NCBI GenBank assembly: GCA_023433205.1
Contig: JAEZDS010000199.1
Span: 1-44,875 of the forward strand
Source of the DNA: Bacteroidota bacterium
GTDB lineage: Bacteria > Bacteroidota > Bacteroidia > B-17B0 > Aurantibacillaceae
Reading direction: 5' to 3'
DNA length: 44,875 nucleotides
The position numbers were made by a program, and so were the translations under genes. This document shows positions 25,078 through 31,589 of this stretch, piece after piece (within the stretch, counting starts at the first letter, position 1; every line of letters begins with the position of its first letter). The notes beneath the pieces are model-generated. The model ran no database searches and was not told the DNA's origin. It saw only the letters and a program-made list of their open reading frames with translations.

Positions 25078-26442
25078 TTAATGAGCTCCGCCGGCTGGCA
25101 GACTCAGTTCTTTTTTCTGTATCATGTTGTAGATAGTGCTTTTTCCTATATCCAGCCTTTTTGCCACCTCAACAACATTATTGTTGTATTTATTCAGATA
25201 CCAGGAGATGATCTCCTTGTTGTATTCCTTAAGCGTTTTTTCAGAAAAGGCAAACTGCGGATTACCACGAAGGTTGCTGAACATAAGATCGGACGGCTTC
25301 AGTTCATTGCCATCACACATAACAACGGCAAGTTCAATTACCGCCTTTAACTCACGCACGTTGCCAGGATAGGTGTACTCCATCAGGCGACTTTTTACTT
25401 CGGGAGAAAAAATGACCGCCTCTTTTTTATTTTCTTTTGCCACCGCGTCGGCAAAGTGCCTGGCGAGAACCAGGATATCATTACCACGATCGCGCAGCGG
25501 CGGCAATTCAATTGGAAGACCAAGAATCCGGTAATAAAGGTCTTCTCTGAATTTACCATCCTGCACCAGCTGCGCCAGATTTTTGTGCGTGGCAGTTATA
25601 AGCCGGATGTTAAGCTTAACAGATTCACTTCCTCCAACCCGCACAACCTCACGCTCCTGCAGTACACGCAATATCTTACTCTGCAGACTCAGGTCAAGTT
25701 CAGCAATCTCGTCAAGAAAAATTGTACCACCGTTCGCTTCTTCAAACTTCCCGGTTTTACGGTTATTGGCACCGGTAAAGGCTCCTTTTTCATAACCGAA
25801 TAGTTCGCTTTCCATTAACTCTGCAGGAATTGCCGCCATGTTCACTGCCACAAAGGGAGCCTTTTTTCTGTCGCTGTTGTAATGAATTGCCTTGGCATAC
25901 ACCTCCTTGCCTGTGCCGGTTTCTCCGCACACAGATACATTGATGCTTGACCGCACAGCTTTTTCAAGCAGGGTGTATGTCTGTTTCATGGCCGGACTAG
26001 TACCGATAATACTTTTATCGAAGCTGTGCTTTTCCTCCAACTTTTCTTTCAGTGATTCAACTTCTTTCTTCAATGAAAGATTTTCTTTTACCTTAAGGAT
26101 GGCATTCCAAAGAAGATCTTTTGTGTTTTCGTCCTTAATGATATAATCCTTCGCGCCGGCCTTCAGAAAATTTACGGCAACTGATATCTGTTCCTGTCCG
26201 CTTATTACGATAACAGGAATTGACTTGTTATAGATCTGAATCTCCTTCAGCAATTCATCACCCTGCATATCAGGCAAGCCAAAATCAATCGTGATGATAT
26301 CGGGCTTCTGATGAAGATTAGTGAGACATTCTTTGGCCGACCTGAAAAGGTGAACCTGATAATCATTGTTGAGGGAAAGGTGTCTCTTGAGAAGTTCTCC
26401 GAAGAAAGGATCATCTTCAACGAGAAATATTTTTGTGACCAT
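25078..26442 (-). CDS. NtrC-family sigma-54-dependent response regulator
   Basis: The 454-residue protein has the full set: receiver (1-120) with acidic ED at 9-10 and phospho-acceptor Asp53; AAA+ domain with Walker A GETGTGKE (173-180), the sigma-54-contacting GAFTGA (220-225), Walker B IFLDE (241-245) and arginine-finger region RFRED-like KFREDLYYRI; and a Fis-type helix-turn-helix (about 405-445, NVVEVAKRLDIGKSTIYNMI). It therefore activates sigma-54 promoters. The hybrid kinase is encoded directly downstream. Two -24/-12 promoters with matching upstream palindromes flank the pair, and a related palindrome core overlaps this gene's own -33 box, suggesting autorepression. Confidence 0.96.
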   Translation of the reverse strand: MVTKIFLVEDDPFFGELLKRHLSLNNDYQVHLFRSAKECLTNLHQKPDIITIDFGLPDMQGDELLKEIQIYNKSIPVIVISGQEQISVAVNFLKAGAKDYIIKDENTKDLLWNAILKVKENLSLKKEVESLKEKLEEKHSFDKSIIGTSPAMKQTYTLLEKAVRSSINVSVCGETGTGKEVYAKAIHYNSDRKKAPFVAVNMAAIPAELMESELFGYEKGAFTGANNRKTGKFEEANGGTIFLDEIAELDLSLQSKILRVLQEREVVRVGGSESVKLNIRLITATHKNLAQLVQDGKFREDLYYRILGLPIELPPLRDRGNDILVLARHFADAVAKENKKEAVIFSPEVKSRLMEYTYPGNVRELKAVIELAVVMCDGNELKPSDLMFSNLRGNPQFAFSEKTLKEYNKEIISWYLNKYNNNVVEVAKRLDIGKSTIYNMIQKKELSLPAGGAH

Positions 26443-26462
26443 ATATACTAAAGTGTGATCAT

Positions 26463-26492
26463 CAAAGATAACAAATTTTCCGATATTCCAAA
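26463..26492 (-). promoter_or_regulatory. Bacteroidota-type promoter of the regulator-kinase operon
   Basis: On the minus strand TTTG (26492-26489) and TATCTTTG (26470-26463) are separated by 18 nt, a full match to the housekeeping consensus. Predicted start about 26457, 15 nt before ATG 26442. Confidence 0.7.
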
Positions 26493-26500
26493 TTCAGGAA
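26486..26500. promoter_or_regulatory. Possible autorepression site on the regulator promoter
   Basis: TTCC-N7-GGAA (26486-26489 and 26497-26500) has the same spacing as the core of the two activator palindromes and covers the -33 TTTG of the regulator's own promoter. The flanking bases match less well than at the other two sites. Confidence 0.4.
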
Positions 26501-26601
26501 TAATTCCATAACCTCGTTAACCGCTGATTTACTGTGCTTTACAGTTCCTAAAGGAAAAAATATTTTGATTATCACAAAAACATCAGTTCAAACATCATTT
26601 A

Positions 26602-26618
26602 TTTCCATTTTCTGGAAA
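26602..26618. promoter_or_regulatory. Upstream activator palindrome of the T9SS gene
   Basis: TTTCCA (26602-26607), 5 nt, TGGAAA (26613-26618). Its centre (26610) is 63 bp upstream of the GG of the sigma-54 promoter at 26672, exactly the distance seen at 21369/21306. Confidence 0.6.
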
Positions 26619-26671
26619 ACACCGCATGTTACCGGCCAAGTTGCGTGTTCATTATCAACCACTTAGCCTTA

Positions 26672-26687
26672 TGGCACCAGGATTGTA
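26672..26687 (+). promoter_or_regulatory. Sigma-54 (-24/-12) promoter of the T9SS protein gene
   Basis: TGGCACCAGGATTGTA fits TGGCACGrNNNTTGCW with correct spacing; it differs at G7 and has T in place of the C of the -12 GC. Predicted start about 26698. Confidence 0.55.
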
Positions 26688-26698
26688 ATATTAATGGC

Positions 26699-27688
26699 AT
26701 GAATTCAATTTTTACAAGAGGCGCAATGGATGGTTTTTTGAGGGGGCTAATAGTAGTTCTATTGAACACGTCATTTTATAATGCCGCAACCCGTACCACA
26801 GTTAGTACAGGTAATTGGAACAACGCTAACACTTGGTCGGGTAACACCATACCATCCTGCGGTGATTCAATTGTAATTGGGACTGGTTTTACGGTAACCC
26901 TCGCAAACAACGTTAATTTTAACTGCGGATCAAAGACCATTCTGGTTGTAAAAGGCAATCTTCATTTTACTGTTTCCAATAAAATGTACCTGCCCTGTGA
27001 CTCACGATTGTATATTTTTGGAGGTGGCGAAATAACATCTCCCGGAAATGGAGGGGCTAACCTCATTGCTATCTGCGGAGCAGAGCAATGGAGAGCGAGT
27101 GATGGCACAATTAGTGGTCCTGGCTGTTTACCGGCAAGCCTGCCTGAATGCAGCATGGTAATGCCCGTTGAGCTGCTAAATTTTACAGCCTCGGTGTGCA
27201 ATAAGATCATCTGCCTCACCTGGAATACTCTCACCGAACGAAACAATGATTTTTTCACGGTTCAAAAAATGGAAGGAGATGTTTTTGTTGATCTGCAAAA
27301 GATAGCCAGCAATGCTGTGGGCGGAAACAGCAAAAAAATACTTACGTACAGGTCAAACGATCAAAAGCCGGCGGGCGGAGTGAATTACTACAGATTAAAA
27401 CAGACTGACTTAGATGGCACGTTCTCGTACTCCAGGATCATTGCAGTGGACTTTCCGGAAAACCATAGCAGCATTTCGGTTTTTCCAAACCCCAACAACG
27501 GAACATTCTCAATAATTGCACAAGCCAATGCGCAAATCAACATCCTCAATTACAAGGGTGAGATCCACAACACCGGCTCACTAAGGCCCGGCGACAGATA
27601 TGAAGTAAGCGGACTGCAGCCAGGCATCTATCTTTGTGTGGTAGTGTCGGGAACCGAAAAAACCGTTCAGAGGATTGTGGTGAATTGA
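26699..27688 (+). CDS. T9SS-exported surface protein, probably sigma-54 controlled
   Basis: The frame is open from TTG 26645. ATG 26699 or ATG 26726 is more likely; the predicted sigma-54 start at about 26698 would make 26726 the comfortable choice. A hydrophobic signal segment (FLRGLIVVLLNTSFYNAA) is followed by a beta-helix-like N-terminal part (TVSTGNWNNANTWSGNTIP, typical of Bacteroidota surface proteins), a Ig/fibronectin-like middle containing the common VELLNFTASVCNKIICLTWNT and VNYYRLKQTDLDGTFSYS, and a C-terminal type A sorting domain (ISVFPNPNNGTFSI, PGIYLCVVV). It is probably exposed on the surface or released. No catalytic motif is visible. Confidence 0.85.
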   Translation: MNSIFTRGAMDGFLRGLIVVLLNTSFYNAATRTTVSTGNWNNANTWSGNTIPSCGDSIVIGTGFTVTLANNVNFNCGSKTILVVKGNLHFTVSNKMYLPCDSRLYIFGGGEITSPGNGGANLIAICGAEQWRASDGTISGPGCLPASLPECSMVMPVELLNFTASVCNKIICLTWNTLTERNNDFFTVQKMEGDVFVDLQKIASNAVGGNSKKILTYRSNDQKPAGGVNYYRLKQTDLDGTFSYSRIIAVDFPENHSSISVFPNPNNGTFSIIAQANAQINILNYKGEIHNTGSLRPGDRYEVSGLQPGIYLCVVVSGTEKTVQRIVVN

Positions 27689-28027
27689 CCGGTGTTTCGC
27701 ACCACAACTTTTCCAAAAAGTTGGGCCAAACCTGGTTAGCCACACAAGACAAAATATCACAGCTGCTGCGTGATAAAGTGCAAAAACTTCCCGCTTTCTA
27801 AAAAGCAATTCCAGGCATTGATCAACAGAAAAAACAATTGGCCACGACCAGTCAGTGAAACAAATTCTGCAACGAGGCTGAACCTCAATTCCCGGTCCCC
27901 ATATAGCTTCCGCCAACAACATTACAAAGTGCTGCGAAGGAGGTGCTATTTCCCACAAAGTTCAGCAGCATACCGTGAAGCTTTTTTTGGCAGCTTTCGT
28001 TCCTGAAAAAGCAAGATCCGGATTAGT
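27689..28027. other. Gene-free stretch with one inverted repeat
   Basis: No convincing gene is present between the T9SS gene and the DUF5777 gene. Just after the stop, CAACTTTT-CCA-AAAAGTTG (27705-27723) is a perfect 8-bp inverted repeat that may end transcription. The remainder shows only short chance frames without coding character. Confidence 0.4.
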
Positions 28028-28035
28028 TATCTTTG
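28028..28035 (+). promoter_or_regulatory. -7 box upstream of the DUF5777 gene
   Basis: TATCTTTG is an exact TAnnTTTG match 67 nt before ATG 28102. No TTG at the expected distance was found. Confidence 0.45.
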
Positions 28036-28101
28036 AAAAACAAAAAACCACTTTTCTATCCACAATAGACCTAACAAATACTCTCCTCAACCATAAGAAG
28101 C

Positions 28102-29025
28102 ATGATGTTCAGTAATAAAAAAGTATTCTTGCTGCTTGCTGCATTTTCCACGATCACTCTGCAAGGTCAGGATCTCGACAGCCTGATGAATGCCATGAGT
28201 GGTGAGCCGCCCGACCTGAAAGTGAGGGCAACTTTTAAGACCACCAAGCTCGTGAACATGCACACGATCGAACAGGTGAAACGTGGTGAACTCGACTTCA
28301 GAATAGCACACCGGTTTGATGACATTGGCGGGCAGGCAGGTGGCATCAGTACCCTTTACGGTTTCGATAATGTAGCCGACATCCGTATAAGTTTCGACTA
28401 CGGTTTAAACGACAGATGGGCAATTGGTTTTGGCCGGAGCAAAGGCGCTCACCTGCGCAGGCAGCTGCTTGACTTTAACACCAAAATCAAACTTATACAG
28501 CAGACTGAAAGCGGAGCGGTGCCTTTATCAATGTCGTTATACATGGCAACTGAACTCAGTACTATGCGCTCGGGTAGCGACCGGCTTTCTACCACGTACT
28601 TTACGAATAAATTTGTGCATCGCTTCAACTATTTCTCCCAGCTTTTGCTGGCGCGAAAATTCAGTAATTCCTTTTCAGCGGAGCTCGCACCAACTATCGT
28701 ACATCGAAACCTTGTACACTTCAACGACAGAAACACACTTTTTGCGCTGGGCGCGGGGCTGCGATATATGTTCACCAAACGGGCAGGCATTATTGTCGAC
28801 TACTTCCAGGTGTTCGATGAGCAGCGCAACAGCGGCAATGGGTTTCACGCGCCGCTTGGCGTAGGACTAGAAATAGAAACGGGGGGGCATGTTTTTCATC
28901 TTCTCTTCAGCAATAACAAATCACTTATTGAGTCGCAGTACCTTACTGAAACGCGCGATAATTGGTTGAGTGGGCAGTTCCGCTTTGGTTTTAACATATC
29001 AAGGATCTTTAATATTATAGATTAA
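28102..29025 (+). CDS. DUF5777-family outer-membrane beta-barrel protein
   Basis: The 307-residue protein has a signal peptide (NKKVFLLLAAFSTITLQGQ) and the pattern of DUF5777 barrels: ATFKTTKLVNMHTIEQVKRG near the start, IAHRFDDIGG, LYGFDNVADIRISFDYG, and alternating hydrophobic strands to the C-terminus (GQFRFGFNISRIFNI). ATG 28102 and ATG 28105 are both possible. The next gene, a cytochrome-c-like lipoprotein, starts 2 bp after its stop, so the two are co-transcribed. In Bacteroidota this pair is often found together; its function is not established. Confidence 0.85.
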   Translation: MMFSNKKVFLLLAAFSTITLQGQDLDSLMNAMSGEPPDLKVRATFKTTKLVNMHTIEQVKRGELDFRIAHRFDDIGGQAGGISTLYGFDNVADIRISFDYGLNDRWAIGFGRSKGAHLRRQLLDFNTKIKLIQQTESGAVPLSMSLYMATELSTMRSGSDRLSTTYFTNKFVHRFNYFSQLLLARKFSNSFSAELAPTIVHRNLVHFNDRNTLFALGAGLRYMFTKRAGIIVDYFQVFDEQRNSGNGFHAPLGVGLEIETGGHVFHLLFSNNKSLIESQYLTETRDNWLSGQFRFGFNISRIFNIID

Positions 29026-29027
29026 CA

Positions 29028-29723
29028 ATGAAGTCGATCAGCTACAAAAAAATTTGTATTTATACTGTGATAGCAGCAGCCGTCATAATTCCCGCACTTA
29101 TTTCCTGCACAAAAGACAAGACCCCGCGTCCGGCCGAGCCCTGTGACCCTGACAAAGTCTATTTTCAGCGTGATATAATGCCTCTGTTAAACGCTAATTG
29201 TGCCAAAAGTGGTTGCCACGATGCAATTACAAAAATGGACGGTGTAAATCTTTCCAATTACGATGGTGTGATGAAAGTTGTTCGTGCCGGCCGCCCCGGC
29301 GACAGCGAAATAGTAGAAGTAATTAACGAAGAAGATCATGATGACCGGATGCCCCCACCTCCCAACACACCTCTTAATCAGCAGCAAAAAGATCTTATCA
29401 GCAGGTGGATCTCAGAGGGTGCGCTGAATCTTGTGTGCGAAGAAGACAGCAGCAGCTGTGAAACCGGTAACGTGAGTTATAGTAACGACATCAGCACAAT
29501 TGTAAACAACAACTGTATAGGCTGCCATAACAACACAACCTCCAATGCCGGCATCAACCTTTCAACTCATGGCGGAGTACAGGCCGCGGCGGGCACGGGG
29601 AAACTGTATCATGCTGTTGCCCACACGGGGCAGGCCACACCTATGCCACCAAATATGAAACTGCCTGCCTGCGAGATTCAGAAGATCAAGGTATGGATAG
29701 ACGGGGGAAGTTTAAATAACTAA
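29028..29723 (+). CDS. Cytochrome-c-like lipoprotein with two haem-type motifs
   Basis: The 231-residue protein has a lipoprotein signal (AAAVIIPALISC, cysteine about residue 26). Two similar domains follow. The first has CAKSGCH, a CX4CH spacing, with the candidate distal Met in RMPPPP; the second has the standard CIGCH (CXXCH) with MPPNMK. Domain boundaries are about 40-135 and 145-231, each containing the same order of NCxxCH, a GVxLSxYxG/THGG segment and a Met-Pro-Pro. It probably carries electrons at the periplasmic face of a membrane. It is translationally close to the DUF5777 barrel gene (2 bp gap). Confidence 0.8.
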   Translation: MKSISYKKICIYTVIAAAVIIPALISCTKDKTPRPAEPCDPDKVYFQRDIMPLLNANCAKSGCHDAITKMDGVNLSNYDGVMKVVRAGRPGDSEIVEVINEEDHDDRMPPPPNTPLNQQQKDLISRWISEGALNLVCEEDSSSCETGNVSYSNDISTIVNNNCIGCHNNTTSNAGINLSTHGGVQAAAGTGKLYHAVAHTGQATPMPPNMKLPACEIQKIKVWIDGGSLNN

Positions 29724-29768
29724 GTGTTTGATTTCATAACACTTACGCTTCTCGGCCTGAATAATGTA

Positions 29769-29798
29769 TTGCTAATCCATAAATATGTTTTATATTTG
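29769..29798 (+). promoter_or_regulatory. Promoter and likely operator of the toxin-antitoxin pair
   Basis: TTG (29769-29771), 19 nt, TATATTTG (29791-29798): a full Bacteroidota promoter. An inverted repeat AAATAT-GTTTT-ATATTT (29781-29797) overlaps the -7 box and is a natural site for RHH autorepression. Predicted start about 29805, before ATG 29817. Confidence 0.65.
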
Positions 29799-29816
29799 CA
29801 TTTAATAATTGATGGT

Positions 29817-30059
29817 ATGGCAACATTCACAAGTTCCCTCCCCGACTCCCTGCTTAGCCTTCTTGAAAAGAAAGCCAAAGAGCTTTCTGTGCCTAAAAAC
29901 AAACTCATCGAACGCGCTCTCAATCTCTACCTTGATCACCTCAATAGGGCAGAATACATTCGCTCGTATCGCCAGATGAGTAAGGATACTGATCTGCTAA
30001 AAGTAGCTGAAGAAGGATTGAGTGACTACCTGAGCCAGCTTGGAAATGAAGCAAGCTGA
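29817..30059 (+). CDS. Ribbon-helix-helix antitoxin
   Basis: The 80-residue protein begins MATFTSSLPDSLLSLLEKKAKELSVPKNKLIERALNLYLDHLNRAEY, a ribbon-helix-helix (CopG/MetJ-like) DNA-binding domain: one beta-strand, then two helices. The C-terminal part (LLKVAEEGLSDYLSQL) would wrap around the toxin. The frame extends upstream to 29724, but that stretch contains the promoter, so ATG 29817 is used. It overlaps the MazF-like toxin gene by 14 bp, the usual antitoxin-first order. Confidence 0.88.
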   Translation: MATFTSSLPDSLLSLLEKKAKELSVPKNKLIERALNLYLDHLNRAEYIRSYRQMSKDTDLLKVAEEGLSDYLSQLGNEAS

Positions 30060-30378
30060 GATCTGGTATGCTGAATTAAATCCGGTGAGAGGCAGCGAAC
30101 AACAAGGCTTCCGTCCGGTAGTAATTGTGAGCGGCAACTTAATGAACCAGTATCTTAATACGGTGATTTGTTGTCCGCTCACATCTAAAATTAAAAACTA
30201 CAAAGGCAATGTGGTGCTAAAACCCGATCAGAATAATAATCTCACACAAAAGTCAGAGATACTTACTGCACATATTCGCTCAATTTCCAAAGAGCGGTTG
30301 TTAAGGAAAATTGGGACCATCAGTTCAGAGGAACTGTCACAGATCAAAGAAGGGCTTAACGATATGTTGAGGTATTAG
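30046..30378 (+). CDS. MazF/PemK-family mRNA interferase toxin
   Basis: The 110-residue protein starts at ATG 30046 inside the antitoxin gene (TTG 30040 is less likely). It shows the MazF/PemK pattern: AEIWYAELNPVRGSEQQGFRPVVIVS, with Arg in RGSEQQGFRP, then VICCPLTSKI and LTAHIRSISKERL. MazF-family enzymes cut mRNA at short specific sequences; the target here is unknown. Length is normal, and no disabling change is visible. A GC-rich hairpin and tandem repeat start at the stop codon. Confidence 0.9.
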   Translation: MKQAEIWYAELNPVRGSEQQGFRPVVIVSGNLMNQYLNTVICCPLTSKIKNYKGNVVLKPDQNNNLTQKSEILTAHIRSISKERLLRKIGTISSEELSQIKEGLNDMLRY

Positions 30379-30473
30379 GGTGGCTTCGACAGGCTCAGCC
30401 ACCCTCGACAGGCTCAGCCACCCTCGACGGGCTCAGCCACCCTCGACAGGCTCGCTTCGACAAGCTCAGCGGC
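30378..30473. repeat. 19-bp tandem repeat with hairpin downstream of MazF
   Basis: The unit TCGACAGGCTCAGCCACCC occurs at 30386-30404, 30405-30423 and, with one change, 30424-30442; partial units follow at 30443 and 30457. The first unit also pairs with GGGTGGCT at 30378-30385 to give an 8-bp hairpin. The core CTTCGACA(A/G)GCTCAGC is a common dispersed intergenic motif. No spacers, so not a CRISPR. Confidence 0.8.
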
Positions 30474-30491
30474 CTCAGCGGGGATAGCGGA

Positions 30492-30911
30492 TTATTCTTC
30501 CATTGGGTAACCTTTGGCTACCCAATCAGGTTTGATGCCTTCAGGAATTTCAAGCACTTTGGTGTTTTTAAAGCCCGCTTTTACAAGTTCGTCAAAGGCC
30601 GGTTTAATATTTGGGCAGTTTGAAAATGAACAGCAGCCGCAATAGATCACCACGGTCTTATTCTTGCTTTCCATACTCAGCTCTGACTTCATTTTACTAA
30701 TGGTAGTGATGCTGGTGCCTTTACCCACATATCTGGCGCTTTTAATGTTTTCCATTGGACCCACATTAAATACGATAGGCTTGTCCGCTGAGCTGCTTTG
30801 AAGTTTTTCTGCGAGTTCAGCCGGGGGCATCAGATTTTCCTTCTTCCAGTTTTGCGCACTGGAAACATTTATCATAAAAAGCGTGCAGATGGCAATAATC
30901 AGGTTTTTCAT
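30492..30911 (-). CDS. Secreted rhodanese-like protein
   Basis: The 139-residue protein starts at ATG 30911 with a signal peptide (MKNLIIAICTLFMINVSSAQ); an upstream in-frame start at 30935 is unlikely. The single domain has the rhodanese layout: ELAEKLQSSSADKPIVFNVG, then an active-site loop YCGCCSFSNCPN, then PAFDELVKAGFKNTKVLEIPEGIKPDW. The candidate catalytic Cys is the one after YCG. Rhodanese domains move sulphane sulphur or act in thiol redox reactions; the substrate is unknown. It is convergent with the MazF gene. Four cysteines in this loop could also bind a metal or form disulphides. Confidence 0.8.
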   Translation of the reverse strand: MKNLIIAICTLFMINVSSAQNWKKENLMPPAELAEKLQSSSADKPIVFNVGPMENIKSARYVGKGTSITTISKMKSELSMESKNKTVVIYCGCCSFSNCPNIKPAFDELVKAGFKNTKVLEIPEGIKPDWVAKGYPMEE

Positions 30912-31058
30912 AGATTGTGTGAATAAGCATTGCAAGATAGCCGGAATCCTCTAATCCCTGTTTTAAATATTGTGAAGAACCGAAGGTCAACAAACAATTT
31001 TATGAAAACTTAAGAGACTAATTTCGAAGGTGGTCCATGCCCAGCCAGCTCTCACCCG

Positions 31059-31459
31059 CTAATACTCAGGGATACTTGAGGCAGGTTGAATATGTACAGA
31101 ATCTTTTGCGGCTGCACTTAGAAATTCGGTAGTGGTTCTTTTATCCCCCCTTATTTCAACAATCCTTAAAACTTTCCCCTCACTATTAAAGTACGTGGTG
31201 CGGCTAAAAGAGCTTTTTCCAATTATGCCGAACAGCCCCAGGCTTTGTTTGAAACGGGTCTTTTCGGTGATCATTTTCGACACAGTGCCTCAGTGATGCT
31301 GGTACCCACAATTTTGAGAGGACTAAGCAGCTCGTGGTACTTTTTTGATTTGACCGTAGTTTTAAACCGACCTTCGAAATGAGTTCCATGATAGGGGCGG
31401 CAGGCAGAAGCCAGGTTAATCAAAATCAGAGTTCCTAGTAATCTCCAAAGTAAAATCAT
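31059..31459 (-). pseudogene. Small lipoprotein, frames split by a single missing base
   Basis: The first frame, from ATG 31459, gives a lipoprotein signal (LLGTLILINLASAC) and runs to a stop at 31271. The second frame, ending at 31059, continues directly: adding one A to the AAAA run near 31274 joins CRK to MITEKTRFKQSLGLFG and yields about 133 residues without a stop. No family is recognised. This looks like one gene with a one-base deletion (real or from assembly) rather than two overlapping genes. The C-terminal half is beta-rich (TTYFNSEGKVLRIVEIRGDKRTTTEF). Confidence 0.6.
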
Positions 31460-31589
31460 TGCGACCGTTGTATTGGTTAGGCATGGGTTAGTCTAAAGTA
31501 AGAAATTATTTTGAGTTCATTCACCTTCTACATACAGCGTTGCAGGTCGTAAACAATTGTATACTTTTAATCCAAACAAAATCAAAGCT

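Noticed and set aside
27770..28006. 78-residue frame in the gap before the DUF5777 gene
   Set aside because: Starts with GTG, no signal, domain or hydrophobic pattern, and unlike its neighbours in composition; likely chance.
30382..30473. CRISPR-like repeat array
   Set aside because: Units are directly tandem without spacers and no cas genes are present.
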